64,000 nt of DNA from Stropharia rugosoannulata (taxonomy: Eukaryota; Basidiomycota; Agaricomycetes; Agaricales; Strophariaceae), in the NCBI GenBank assembly GCA_028532985.1, contig JANCIK010000002.1:868001-932000 (forward strand). The letters are read 5' to 3'. The notes beneath the pieces were generated by a model that saw nothing but the letters and a program-made list of their open reading frames with translations, was not told the DNA's origin and did no database searches. Below, piece by piece: positions 50,504 through 60,810 of this stretch. The first letter of the stretch is position 1. Every line of letters starts with the position of its first letter. A program made the position numbers and the translations under genes.

Positions 50504-50511
50504 TATATAAA
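50504..50511 (+). promoter_or_regulatory. LTR TATA box
   Basis: TATATAAA in the 5' LTR, repeated at 57289-57296 in the 3' LTR. It is the likely core promoter for the element's genomic RNA. Confidence 0.6.
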
Positions 50512-50890
50512 CCCCAGTACAAGCTGGTAGTTCGGTAGTTAGTTCTCGTTGTATTCCTGTACCACTTGGCCTATACAATCGACCTTGTATTGGATCACCG
50601 GTGTGCATCAAGGAACGACCACGTTTATAGCTTAACTAGTAACGATCGACCTTCTGCAACAGCCTTAGCCGCTGGTAGAACCTCGTTGCAATAGTTAACG
50701 CTTCGTGAACGTAACAGAAGAACTAACTCCCTACTCGATCTCTACTATCTTTGCATAGTAGAACCCTTCCCTTCCCCGACCCCCCCCCCCCGACCTCCCC
50801 GAAACGGACCGACTACCGACGACCCCGACCTTCTCTGACTATACCGGAGAACCCGACGAACGATCCCCCACCGACGAACTAGGATCAGAA

Positions 50891-51904
50891 ATGGCTGGAT
50901 CTACTGAAGCCATCGATACGACCACCCTGGAGGAGACGACGAACGACGAGAAGATCTCCGTTGGAGCCCCAACCCCGTACAACGGAACCCACTCGACCTA
51001 CCAGTCCTTCCTCAACGGTGTGACGCTGTTCATCGCAGCAAACCCGAAGAAGTACAAGACCGGGAATTCAAGAATTCTCCTAATCTTGTCCTACTGCAAA
51101 CTCGACCGAGCTCTAAACTGGAGGGACGCCTATGTGGCCGCCCTACTGGAGAAGAGCGGAGCCGGAAACGATCTAGTCCTCCCGGACTACGCGGAATTCC
51201 TTGCGGAATTCAAGAAAGCCTTTGCTCCGGTGCACAATCAGAAAATTGCGCATCAAAAAGTCTCTATGATGAGAAAGAACCCCGCCAGGACCATGCAACA
51301 ACATGTGTCTGAATTCGACCTGCTAGTCAAACAGGCAGAATTAGAGGCTTCTGACTCGAAGAGCATTAGGCAGTGGTTTGAGAATTCTCTCCCACGCGAA
51401 ATAAAGAAAATCTGCCTTCATCAGGCAGCAGAACCGAAGACGATCGAAGAATGGTACGAACGTGCCATTGAAGCCGACGTAGTCGAACGAAGAATCGACG
51501 CAGGACCAACGGTCAGATGGAGTGACTCTACTCCAAACTATGCGCAGGCCACGAAGAGGACCAACAAGTACCCTAGCGGTCAGAAGAAGACTTATTGGTT
51601 CCCGAGAAGCGCACCGCCACCGAAGGACCCTTACGCGATGGACATCGACGCCCTGACGATCAGTGAGAAGACTGATCATCTGAAGAAAGGCAAATGCTTC
51701 AATTGCCATCAGACCGGGCATATCGCTAGAAACTGCCCTAGAAAACCGAAGGACCGAGCCAACGGCACCCCCCGACCACCTGCTCAACAGATCCGCGAAA
51801 CGAAGACGATGACCGAGGAGAACGACGATCCCTCAGTCCGGATCTACGAAGAGGAAGACCTTTTCCGCCAGCTCGACGCGGAAGAGACCCCTTTTCCCGA
51901 GTAG
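50891..51904 (+). CDS. chromovirus gag with CCHC zinc knuckle
   Basis: An intact 337-codon frame. The central retrotransposon capsid region includes a DYAEFLAEFKKAFAPVHNQ segment and SMMRKNPARTMQQHVSEFDL. The knuckle CFNCHQTGHIARNC (C-x2-C-x4-H-x4-C) binds nucleic acid and is followed by basic residues. The protein assembles virus-like particles around the element RNA. The pol frame lies -1 relative to gag and stays open from 51730, overlapping gag by 175 bases, which fits a frameshifted gag-pol. No stop interrupts gag. Confidence 0.92.
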   Translation: MAGSTEAIDTTTLEETTNDEKISVGAPTPYNGTHSTYQSFLNGVTLFIAANPKKYKTGNSRILLILSYCKLDRALNWRDAYVAALLEKSGAGNDLVLPDYAEFLAEFKKAFAPVHNQKIAHQKVSMMRKNPARTMQQHVSEFDLLVKQAELEASDSKSIRQWFENSLPREIKKICLHQAAEPKTIEEWYERAIEADVVERRIDAGPTVRWSDSTPNYAQATKRTNKYPSGQKKTYWFPRSAPPPKDPYAMDIDALTISEKTDHLKKGKCFNCHQTGHIARNCPRKPKDRANGTPRPPAQQIRETKTMTEENDDPSVRIYEEEDLFRQLDAEETPFPE

Positions 51905-54900
51905 GGGGCGCTTCGACGTCACCCCCTATACGATTGGCGATCCAAACGGTATTTTTAGCCCGAATGAACGAAAGATCAATCTTGATCCCAGTGAACTGGA
52001 GAGCTGAGATTGGATCGCTAAGCGTCGCAGAAGAAGCGCTGGCCGATACCGGGGCCAGTGGACTTTTCATGGACACGAACTATGCTGAGAGACATCAGCT
52101 GGAGATGCGGAAACTAAAATTTCCGTTGAAAGTGAAGAACGTAGACGGAACCCCTAACAAACTGGGAATGATCACCCACTATGTTAGGATTGAATTGACT
52201 ATAGGAGAATGAACGACCTGGGAAGTTTTCTTCCTAAGCTGCTTAGGGCAGCAGACGATGATCTTAGGGTTGCCTTGGTTCAGAAGGCACAACCCCGATG
52301 TGAACTGGGAAACCGGCAAAGTTAGCTGGAGATCTCCCAAGCCAACGAACCTCTCCACCCCTGACTTGGAACCCCTGCTGCTGCAGTTCATCAGCAGTGA
52401 ACCCGAACCCCAGGAAATCCGGACGAAATCAACGATATCTCAGCAGCTAGCTGAGAAGGAAGAAGCCGAAAAACCGAAACGGCCGATTATCGAGTTGATC
52501 CCGAAGGAGTACCATAAGTGGCTTACGGTATTCGACGAGAAGGCTGCCGACCGCCTTCCCCTACCCAAGAAATGGGACCATAAAATCGACCTGAAACCCG
52601 ACTACGCCGAATGGAAGGTTAAACCCTACCAGCTGACCGGCAAAGAAGACCAAGCGATGAGAGATTTCATCGCTGAAAATCTGAAGAAGGGTTATATCCG
52701 ATGAAGCGAGTCTCCCGTAATGTCAGGATTCTTCTTTGTGAAGAAGAAAGACGGGAAACTGCGACCCTGCCAAGATTACCGAACCCTGAACTGATGGACA
52801 GTTAAAAATAACTATCCACTACCCCTGATCTCGGATCTCCTCGACAAGCTGAAAGAGGCGAAACTCTTCACGAAACTCGACATACAATGGGGATATAATA
52901 ATATCCGAATCCGGAAAGGCGATGAATGGAAAGCCGCCTTCTCCACGAAAAGTGGAAGCTACGAACCCACCGTGATGTTCTTTGGAATGTGCAATTCCCC
53001 CGCGACATTCCAGACGATGATGAACGAGATTTTCGAGAAACCGATCTCTGAAGGAAGAATTGTCGTCTATATGGACGACATCTTGATCTTTGCAATGACC
53101 CCAGAGGAACTCTTCAACACGACCGTTGAAGTCTTTGAGATCCTAGTAAAGAACGACCTTTTCCTCAAAGCGGAAAAGTGCTCCTTCTCCCAGGAGCGAA
53201 TTGACTACCTTGGAATGATCATCCAAGAAGGGAAAATAGCGATGGACCCGACAAAGCTAAAAGGCCTTAGAGATTGGCCTATCCCGAAAACCATGAAAGA
53301 AGTTAGATCCTTCTTAGGATTTGGAAACTTCTATAGAAAATTCATCCATCACTATGCCGATATCTCCCGACCCCTGAACGATCTTCTGAGAAAAGATCAG
53401 AAGTTCAAATGGACCGAACGAACGCAGACGGCATTCGACGAATTAAAGAAGAGATTCACGGAAGAACCCGTGCTAATGATGCCGGACCCGACCCGACCAT
53501 TCCAGATTGAATGCGATGCGTCGAAGTACGCCTCAGGGGCAGTACTCACGCAGGAAGATAGCAATGGGGCAAGACACCCATGTGCATTCATCTCGAAATC
53601 GTTCAACCCGACCGAACGAAACTACAAAGTCCATGATCGAGAACTCCTAGCCATTATCCGAGCGCTAGGCGAATGGAGGCACTACGTGCAGGGAAATGAC
53701 TTCCCAACGACGATCCTTTCAGATCATGCGAATCTAAAGTACTTCATGATGAAGCAGAAACTGAACCGACGACAAGCCAGATGGGCCTTATTCCTGGCTG
53801 ATTACGAAATCGAACTAAAGCACACACCCGGTGCTAAGATGATCCAGTCAGACGCCTTGTCTAGACGAGCCAACCTATATTTAGACGAAGATCACGATAA
53901 CGAAGATCGACAGCTCTTGCCAAAAGAGCTCTTTGTAAACCTGATCGATACCGAACTTCAGCAGTCTATCGCTGAATCGACGAAACTGGACCACGACGTG
54001 GCCAAAGCCTTGGAAACGCTGCTGGGGAAACCAGACAGCAAAAAGATGAAGAACCTCGACGACTGGACAGTCGAAGAATTCCATGGGAAAAATGTGATGT
54101 TCTTCAGAGGGAAGAACTATATACCCGACGACCTAGACCTCAGAAGAAGGATTATCCAAGGATTCCACGACAGCGTAACCGCTGGACATCCCGGAGCCCT
54201 CGAAACCTATAATGAAGTACGAGAACATTATTGGTGGCCCGGCATGAGACGCTTTATTAAGCACTACGTGGACGGATGCGATAAATGCCAGAGGTTTAAA
54301 ATAAACCGAAACCCGACGAAACCGGCATTCCAACCGATAGAAGGGTCAAAAAGCGAACAACCCTTCGCGAACTGCTCCATGGACCTGATAACCGACCTGC
54401 CCCCGGTAGACGGGCACGATGCGATACTGTCCGTTGTGGACCACGGACTTACGAAGGGGATAATTACAATCCCTACGACGAAAATGATCGATAACGAAGA
54501 CGTCGGGCAACTTTTGATCGATAATCTCTACAAGAGATTTGGATTACCCGACAGCATGATCTCTGATCGCGACCCGAGATTCGCCGCGAAAGCCTTCCAG
54601 GAGATGATGAAGCTACTTGGAGTGCAATCCAAGCTGACGACGGCCTTCAGACCCCAGAGCGACGGAACGACGGAACACTTCAACCAAGAAATTGAAGCGT
54701 ACATTGCTATCTACTGCAATGAATTCCCGAAAGACTGGCCAAAGAGACTAGCGACCCTGGAATTTTCCCATAATAACCGACGACACGCGGACCGAACGGC
54801 TACCCCATTCGAGTTAATAATGGGCGTTACCCCAATTGCGATCCCTTTGTCCTATGAAAAGACAAAGTTCCCGAACGTCGAAGAACGACTTTCCAAGCTA

Positions 54901-55491
54901 GCCCTAGAAAGAAAAGAAGCGCAAGCTGCGCACGAACTCGCTAGAAGAAGAATGGCTGAGAGAGTTAAATCCAGCCATAAGCCTTTCGCTGTTGGACAAC
55001 AGGTTTGGCTCTCGACGAAGAACCTAAAAATGGCTACCCCAGCCAAGATGAAGCCGAAAGAAGAGGGACCCTTCAAGATAAACGCGAAGATCGGCAACCT
55101 GAATTATAGACTCGACCTGCCGAAGACATGGAAGATACACGATGTATTCCATGCATCTCTGCTGCGACCCTGCGTAGAAAACGAAATCTACGGAAAGCAC
55201 TTTCCAAAACCTCCACCAGACATCTTGAACGACGAAGAGGAGTACGAGGTCGAAAGAATTACTTCACACCGACGGCACGGACGCCAAGTGAAGTACCTCG
55301 TAAAATGGAAAGGCTACCCACACTCGGATGACACGTGGGAACCCGAAATTAATTTGAAAAACGCCGCAGAGATTTTAGACGAGTACAAGAAGACGAAGGG
55401 CCTATCTAGGACGACCAGAAACGATGAACTCCGCCAAACTCTTGCGCCCCCCGTCCCCACCAGAAAAGGACTACGAAGACGTCGCGCATGA
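51730..55491 (+). pseudogene. chromovirus pol: protease, RT, RNase H, integrase, chromodomain, with three TGA codons
   Basis: One frame throughout carries, in order: protease (ADTGASGLF), reverse transcriptase (YMDD at 53068-53079), RNase H (FQIECDASKYASGAVL), integrase with its zinc-binding HHCC region (HDSVTAGHPG, CDKCQRF) and DDE core residues (SMDL, SDRDPRF, FNQE), and a C-terminal chromodomain (EYEVERITSHRRHGRQVKYL). TGA codons at 52210-52212, 52702-52704 and 52792-52794 break protease and RT. A likely Arg-to-Gln change sits nearby in the LDIQWGYNN motif. The chromodomain would target histone marks during integration. Open upstream to 51730 in -1 frame from gag. As it stands this copy cannot make a full polyprotein without readthrough. 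Confidence 0.9.
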
Positions 55492-55837
55492 GAGAGAAGG
55501 ACGGCGACTCCCAGGAGCGCCATTCTTAGTGCCCGAACGACTGCACTGGAAGGAGGCACCAAAAATACCGACGATCCTCCTGACTCGACCAATGACTCCA
55601 CCTGGAGTCATTCTACCCAAAGAAAGAAATCCGCAGTACCCCTTCGATGTACTGCTGGGAGGAACGGCTATGCCGTTCAAGCCGACCGAAACCGACAAGC
55701 TGCGCCCCGATGCTAGAATGCAGCAGACGTGGGCATTTGCCCAGAAAAGATGGAGAAAAAGAGAGAGAATAGACGGAAAGGAAAGCTGGACGGAATGGGG
55801 GCATAGAATGTGGAGGGCATATAAAAGCAGGCCGTAG
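55424..55837 (+). CDS. extra ORF overlapping the pol end, unknown product
   Basis: A 137-codon ATG-started frame overlaps the last 68 bases of pol in another frame. The product is Pro- and Arg-rich with PPSPPEKDYEDV near the start and a Trp/Arg-rich C-terminal part (RMQQTWAFAQKRWRKRERI, MWRAYKSRP). I see no envelope features such as a signal peptide or membrane helix, and no known domain. Its intact frame suggests it is a real gene of the element. Confidence 0.55.
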   Translation: MNSAKLLRPPSPPEKDYEDVAHEREGRRLPGAPFLVPERLHWKEAPKIPTILLTRPMTPPGVILPKERNPQYPFDVLLGGTAMPFKPTETDKLRPDARMQQTWAFAQKRWRKRERIDGKESWTEWGHRMWRAYKSRP

Positions 55838-55889
55838 TTTACTGTACTAGCCATCGAGCTAATCGAACCCGCCTGCCTCCTCTACTAAG

Positions 55890-56867
55890 ATGTCCACCCC
55901 CAACACCAGCGCCAACACCAACTCCTCCCTTATCGCCCTTTACAAGGGGATACCCGGAAACGGGAAGGAGGAGACCGTCTACTCGGTCCAGGCCAAGAAG
56001 GGACCGATCGCCACCCTTCTAGAGAAGTGGGAATTCGTTCCCTCACCCACTCGACCTCTGCCGCCCGTGCCGACCTCTACGGCCGACGCCGACGATGAAA
56101 ACCCCTGGCCGAACGCCCCACGATGGCACGGCAAGAAGCCGGAGAGAGAGCCGCCCGTAATCATCAGCGACCGGATCGACCGCTCCCACCTCTACCCCGA
56201 GCTTGAAAACCGCGTGCCCTGGGACCTCCTCCTCGATGAGGTCGTCGACTTCAGAACCGAACGACGCGTGATACGCGCCCTGGAAGACTTTGGCAAAGTC
56301 ACCCCCGATGAGTTTCGTGAGGTAGAGGCCATGTTTCGCCGAAACGCCAGCATCCGCTACCTCCAAGAGCAACTCCGCCAATGCCGCCTCGCCGCGATCG
56401 CCGACCACGCCTGGTGCTTCACCGGCTCGAAGGTTTTCCACCAGGCGACGAAGACTGCACTGAGCAAAACGCTGACCCAGCCGAGACGGCTGGACCCGAT
56501 TAAAATCTCCGACAGTTACTGCAACTGGTCACTGACTCCATGCGCTCCGATGAACTCGGCACTCCAACTTCGGGAAGACCCCTCCGCCTCCTACCAACAA
56601 ATTGCCAAAGACCTCGGCAATATGTTCGTCTTCCCCCCGAAGACCGTGATGAAGAGAAGCGGAGAAAGAGACAGCGCTGGAGAGTCGGTGAGAGGCTACG
56701 CCTCGGAAAGAATCGTATACAAACCTACGCTAACTAAAGATTTCCAGACCAAGGAAGAGGGTGAGATTTGCGATGAACGATGCCGTCATTGCGACCGACC
56801 ATATCACCCAGGAAGAACCTGCTCCGCAGCAGGACGACGACGCCAGCACGCTGGACGACGATTCTGA
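55890..56867 (+). CDS. extra ORF between pol and 3' LTR, ending in a CCHC zinc knuckle
   Basis: A 325-codon intact frame starting at ATG 55890. The N-terminal part is Pro/Thr/Asp-rich, and a charged helical middle follows (LLDEVVDFRTERRVIRALED, EVEAMFRRNASIRYLQEQL). At 56781-56822 it encodes CRHCDRPYHPGRTC, a C-x2-C-x4-H-x4-C zinc knuckle of the retroviral nucleocapsid type. There is no signal peptide or transmembrane segment, so it is not an envelope protein. A second nucleic-acid-binding or gag-like protein is the best guess. It sits 52 bases after the preceding ORF and 63 bases before the 3' LTR. Confidence 0.7.
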   Translation: MSTPNTSANTNSSLIALYKGIPGNGKEETVYSVQAKKGPIATLLEKWEFVPSPTRPLPPVPTSTADADDENPWPNAPRWHGKKPEREPPVIISDRIDRSHLYPELENRVPWDLLLDEVVDFRTERRVIRALEDFGKVTPDEFREVEAMFRRNASIRYLQEQLRQCRLAAIADHAWCFTGSKVFHQATKTALSKTLTQPRRLDPIKISDSYCNWSLTPCAPMNSALQLREDPSASYQQIAKDLGNMFVFPPKTVMKRSGERDSAGESVRGYASERIVYKPTLTKDFQTKEEGEICDERCRHCDRPYHPGRTCSAAGRRRQHAGRRF

Positions 56868-56919
56868 CTCCTCGGCGTCGAGGACGTCATACGAAGCCAA
56901 TCCAGAGTTTCGGCCTTAC

Positions 56920-56929
56920 GAAGGGGATA
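56920..56929 (+). other. polypurine tract
   Basis: A short purine run (gaaggggata) immediately before the TG of the 3' LTR, where plus-strand DNA synthesis would start. Confidence 0.6.
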
Positions 56930-56930
56930 G

Positions 56931-57501
56931 TGTTACGACTCAGACGATTAGTACGCTATCAAACCCTTTTCCTTATCTTATCTCCCCCCCTTTTAATTAC
57001 ATAACCCCATCTCGTCATGAACCTCTTCGTACTCCTTCACCCTTGACGCGCCCTGACTCACGCCGAGGCCCTTGACTCGCGTCAAGAGACTCTGACTCAC
57101 GTCGGGATGCTACTTGGGCAGAGGACCATTGTCCTTTGACTCCCTATGACTCGCCGCGGACTCATAACCACTGTTATGAGTTACTTTATATCTCGGTAGC
57201 TACTATACGGAACGGTGGATGCTCGGAGCCTTCGGCTCTCGCTAGGTACCTGACTCACGTAGACTACAATTATGACTTAGACGCGTAGTATATAAACCCC
57301 AGTACAAGCTGGTAGTTCGGTAGTTAGTTCTCGTTGTATTCCTGTACCACTTGGCCTATACAATCGACCTTGTATTGGATCACCGGTGTGCATCAAGGAA
57401 CGACCACGTTTATAGCTTAACTAGTAACGATCGACCTTCTGCAACAGCCTTAGCCGCTGGTAGAACCTCGTTGCAATAGTTAAAGCTTCGTGAACGTAAC
57501 A
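56931..57501 (+). repeat. 3' LTR of the chromovirus
   Basis: 571 bp, two substitutions from the 5' LTR by eye, TGTTAC...GTAACA ends. Confidence 0.95.
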
Positions 57502-57506
57502 GGTAA
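57502..57506. repeat. target-site duplication GGTAA, right
   Basis: GGTAA immediately after the 3' LTR, matching 50141-50145. Confidence 0.9.
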
Positions 57507-58857
57507 CATATTCCGTGCGTTGGATATAAACAAGAGTTCCATGTTTCCCAGTCCCGTCCTATCACAAAAGTGCTAAGTAAATCATATAAGTGCTGGTCAA
57601 ATTTGTCAAGGTTTAATATGAAAACAAACTTTACGATGAATAACTGGTCCAGAACTGTATCCGTAACTGCCACGTCAGTACAATCCACATCACTGCTACT
57701 CAGGAATGAATTCAGGAAATCTACAGGGAAAAACATGTTTAGCTTCAATGGGTAAGTTTTACGCATATATGCTATGGCTGGTATAATTGTCTTCTTGATG
57801 ATATCGGAATTTGGATCTACAATAATAAAAGAAGTTAGAACACCACAATCAAAGGGATAGAAGAACTAGACGTACTGTCAGCAGGGAACCGCAATGCTCT
57901 GCATATACGTGCACAAGTATCGCCTGTCCAAGCACGGATCTTGGGATGAATACCGGCAGCTGCCATTAGAATTAATATATAAAAGGAACCTAGGTGTTTA
58001 TATTAACGAAGAACATATAACAATATGCTCAACACTTACCTGCCCCAGCTAAAGCACAGCATGCTGTCCCGTCAGCAAGATATCATCGCAGAGAGCTTGG
58101 CTTCTCTCCTCCTGTATGCGCCATTTGGAAAAATAATGCAGTTTGGCTCAGCGAATCAGGTTGATGCTTGTATCTAATAATTTTTATTAGTTTAATATAG
58201 AGAAATATGTACAATAGACTCACTGGTTGAATAGACATGCAAATTGCATACAGTTTATAAAGTAAGAAAGATGAACCAGTGTATTGGCCTCGTCAATACG
58301 GGAGCAAATGAATGATTGATTCCTCATTGCTTCCATGAGATCCAAGGAAGATGACACCGAAGGAAAAGTTGACTTGATGATGGTGGGAGGTAAAGCGTCA
58401 ACCCCTCCATTCATGATGTTCTCAAGAAGGCGCTGGGGTGTTTGTGACAGAGAGCCTGAGTCTGACTCAGACGGAGCAAGACAGTGTAGAGCCTGGGCTG
58501 CCAGCAATGACAAGAAAGTTTCACCAGGAACAGACAATGCTTGCTTTTCAGCAATGCCATTTCTTGAAGCCTGAGAGTAGAGCCCTTGGCTAGATGTCTG
58601 GTCCTGGGTGGCGTCGGCATCGGCATTATCCTCTTCTTGATCAATCCAAAAGAGGCCTTCTTGGTCCAGATCAGCAATTTGGTAAAGGCTGCCTTGATCC
58701 AGAAGTGCAAGTTGTGGGTTATGCTGCTCTGCCTGATCATCATTCGCATACTGCCAGTAGTTGACTAGCCCATGGACTGCACCCTGCGGTGGCTGATCGT
58801 GAACGTCTGCATTCTCTTCTCCACCTCTATTGCATAGCCATGGAACATATACAACTT

Positions 58858-59055
58858 GCCCTCTTCCTCTTCCTCTCCCCCTCCCTCTCCCTCTCCCTCT
58901 CCCTCTCCCTCTCCCTCTCCCTCTCCCTCCTCCTCCATCACCTCCTCCACCCCCTCCATCATCCCCTCCATCATCCCCTCCATCATCCCCTCCATCATCC
59001 CCTCCATCACCCTCTCCATCATCCCCTCCATCACCCTCTCCTCCTCCTCCTCTAC
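58858..59055. repeat. in-frame microsatellite-like repeats inside the dioxygenase gene
   Basis: A run of CCTCTC hexamers (about 58875-58928) encodes an Arg/Gly repeat on the minus strand. Next to it, copies of a 12-base CATCATCCCCTC unit (about 58955-59035) encode Gly/Asp repeats. All lengths keep the reading frame in exon 2 of the dioxygenase gene. Confidence 0.85.
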
Positions 59056-59453
59056 CTTGGTAGGGATAGCCAGCCCATTCCCAAAGTTCTATGTCGGACA
59101 GTGTGGGGCTTTCTTCACGATCCTGATTGTCATCTTCATATGCATCTTGAGGAGCAGATCCACCCATATTCATAGATAAATGGTTCTAGAAATAAATAGT
59201 CAGATCTGTTACAAATGTAATTAGAGTAATTAAAACTTACCATAAAAGGACGGCTATGGCTGTCTGTAATGTAGGCAGTGATGTTCTGCTCTGACACCAT
59301 GCCGGAAGCACCAGGAATAGCTGCCTGTAGCTTTGACACCAGAGCTTCGTTTTCCCATGCCAGATCTGAGGCAGAGTGACTGATATGCGTCGCCAGCAAA
59401 GCATCAATAATGGTTCATATTTCCCATGTAGACAGTACCAGAGCTTCAGACAT

Positions 59454-59841
59454 GGTGGTATCAAAGAAACCAGAAGACAAGGGTTTGAAGAGAGATTAAA
59501 TTTGGTATAGGCAGGGAGCAATAGTCAGTGATGGTCACGGTGAGTCGGTGATGAGTGGGTGCAAAGGTAAAGTCTAGCCGATGTGTAACCTGGCGCGTGA
59601 ACACTGATTTGGCAACTCTTTGGCTCAATACTTTTGCAAAACAAGTTCTGTTGCAAATTCAATTTTTTGTTATACAACCAATAGATGTAAGAGAGAGTCT
59701 ATGTTTATTAGATTTGCCTCAACCATACAAAATATATACCACAGTAATGACAAATAGTCGGGAGAATGAGAATAGTAGTATAACTACGTGAAGCGAGCAT
59801 AAGGTACATAAGACGGCGTGTAGCCCCGCTGCAGGCAGACC
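59454..59841. other. spacer between dioxygenase start and alcohol dehydrogenase relic
   Basis: 388 bases upstream of the dioxygenase ATG. No gene seen; this would be its promoter region. Confidence 0.5.
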
Positions 59842-60810
59842 TCAGATGCTGGGTGGCAGCTGAAGGGCGGGTCCACCAGCAATCTTGCCCTTGCCTAGAT
59901 TTGTTATTAGTGTCGATCGCGAAGGAAAGGGAAGTACAGTTGGTGAGGCTAGCTTCTTTGCATAGTGGCACTTGGGCGTCTTGTCGGTTGCCGACGTTCG
60001 AGCCAAGGATAAGAAGATTGAAGCCTCCGAAAGCTTCGCATCCGCGGGAAGACCAACAGCCATCAGCTTACTACCTTCCCGGAGGTGGTCGACGGCTTGT
60101 GTGTAACCCAATGGCTAATAAACAAGTTAATGTCTGAGCTGTGATTGTGTGCCAATAAACGTACTGGTGCGGTGGCGACAACAGCGGCGTGCACACCAAG
60201 GCCGCCAGTTGCAGCCTTGATATCGCCTACAATGACTTTTGAGTGCCGAGTGCTAGGCAAAGCTTGCACTTCTCCGACTCTCCTCCGTCGATGGCGATCA
60301 GACGAGCAGCTGTGTGAGACAGGTCAGACATGAGAGACGTCTCAATCGTCGAATCACATACCAAGATGACCGAGACCACCTCCTGAGCCAGGGAGAACGG
60401 CCCAATCCTGGGGATTGAGACCTATTTTATCCGGTCAATAATGACCTCGCAATGAGTGTTGGCATGAACCTACCAGGTACTCTTGAAAGGTCCTGTCAAT
60501 GATGTTTCCACTGATCTTGACATTGCAGCAATCTATGGGGTGAAAAGGTAAGAAATCTAATCAACAACAGCGAGTTGGAAGACAACGCACTTTGTTTGAA
60601 GCCATTGCAGTGGTTCGCGCAGTTCAGACACAAATCAGCAATTTGTTTGATGCCGACAGTCACCGAGCTTCACAGGGCTGTTGACAGGGTTCGCGCCAAT
60701 AGCGATGGGATTGACAAGCCAATCGCCGGACGCGATGTGTAAATTCCTGTGGCAGACATCGGTGCAGTGCATCTTCAAAGTGCCTTCGAGGGTGTTCACC
60801 GGGAGCGAGG
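59842..60810 (-). pseudogene. decayed zinc-type (MDR) alcohol dehydrogenase
   Basis: In minus-strand order the fragments are CTDVCHRNLHIASGDW (family GVCHTDLHAAxGDW), IGANPVNSPVKLGD, a Cys-rich CLNCANHCNGF segment resembling the structural-zinc loop, the Rossmann-side IKAATGGLGVHAAVVATAP, QAVDHLREGSKLMAVGLPAD, and a C-terminal LGKGKIAGG. The region that should hold GGHEGVG is missing between GDW and IGAN, frames shift between fragments, and the catalytic-site Thr is replaced by Arg. These enzymes oxidise alcohols with NAD(P); this copy is unlikely to work. Some gaps may hide introns. Confidence 0.65.

Larger units (their letters stand above)
50146..50716 (+). repeat. 5' LTR of the chromovirus
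   Basis: 571 bp, TGTTAC...GTAACA, aligning without gaps to 56931-57501. It contains a TATATAAA box and several TGACTC motifs. Confidence 0.95.
50146..57501 (+). mobile_element. Ty3/Gypsy chromovirus, 7356 bp, full length but with stops in pol
   Basis: Two 571-bp LTRs (50146-50716, 56931-57501) with TGTTAC...GTAACA ends enclose gag, pol (protease, reverse transcriptase, RNase H, integrase, chromodomain) and two further ORFs. It is flanked by GGTAA duplications and inserted in the opposite orientation to the dioxygenase gene. Aligned by eye, the LTRs differ at only two positions (an A/G near base 16 and a C/A near the 3' end), so the insertion is recent. Integrase before a terminal chromodomain places it among chromoviruses. 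Its pol frame carries three TGA codons, so this copy probably needed proteins from another element. Confidence 0.95.
48647..59453 (-). pseudogene. TET/JBP-like 2OG-Fe(II) dioxygenase gene, split by a retrotransposon and carrying two TGA codons
   Basis: Exons on the minus strand are 59241-59453, 58224-59185, 58040-58173, 57876-57959, a split exon 57507-57816 plus 49728-50145, then 49602-49678, 49346-49547, 49125-49298 and 48647-49075. With the element and one GGTAA removed the lengths sum to 3003 nt (1001 codons with the stop). The last exon holds a TET-like double-stranded beta-helix: GGFVVNLNVTTRIHRDHGDQ, with iron ligands H and D at codons 902/904, GLVLNLQTGDVVIFPS, a distal H at 950 and a 2OG-binding R at 959. 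TGA codons interrupt it at 59415-59417 and 58083-58085; both fit CGA-to-TGA changes. The middle has Gly/Asp and Gly/Arg repeats. Family enzymes oxidise 5-methylcytosine or thymine. The left portion alone (from 50145 down) retains the catalytic part. Confidence 0.8.

Noticed and set aside
55890..56867. Envelope gene between pol and the 3' LTR
   Set aside because: The product has no signal peptide, membrane helix or cleavage site, and ends in a zinc knuckle instead.
58789..59179. Plus-strand frames rich in Pro, Ser and Leu
   Set aside because: Read-out of the CCTCTC and CATCATCCCCTC repeats, which are coding on the other strand in the dioxygenase gene.
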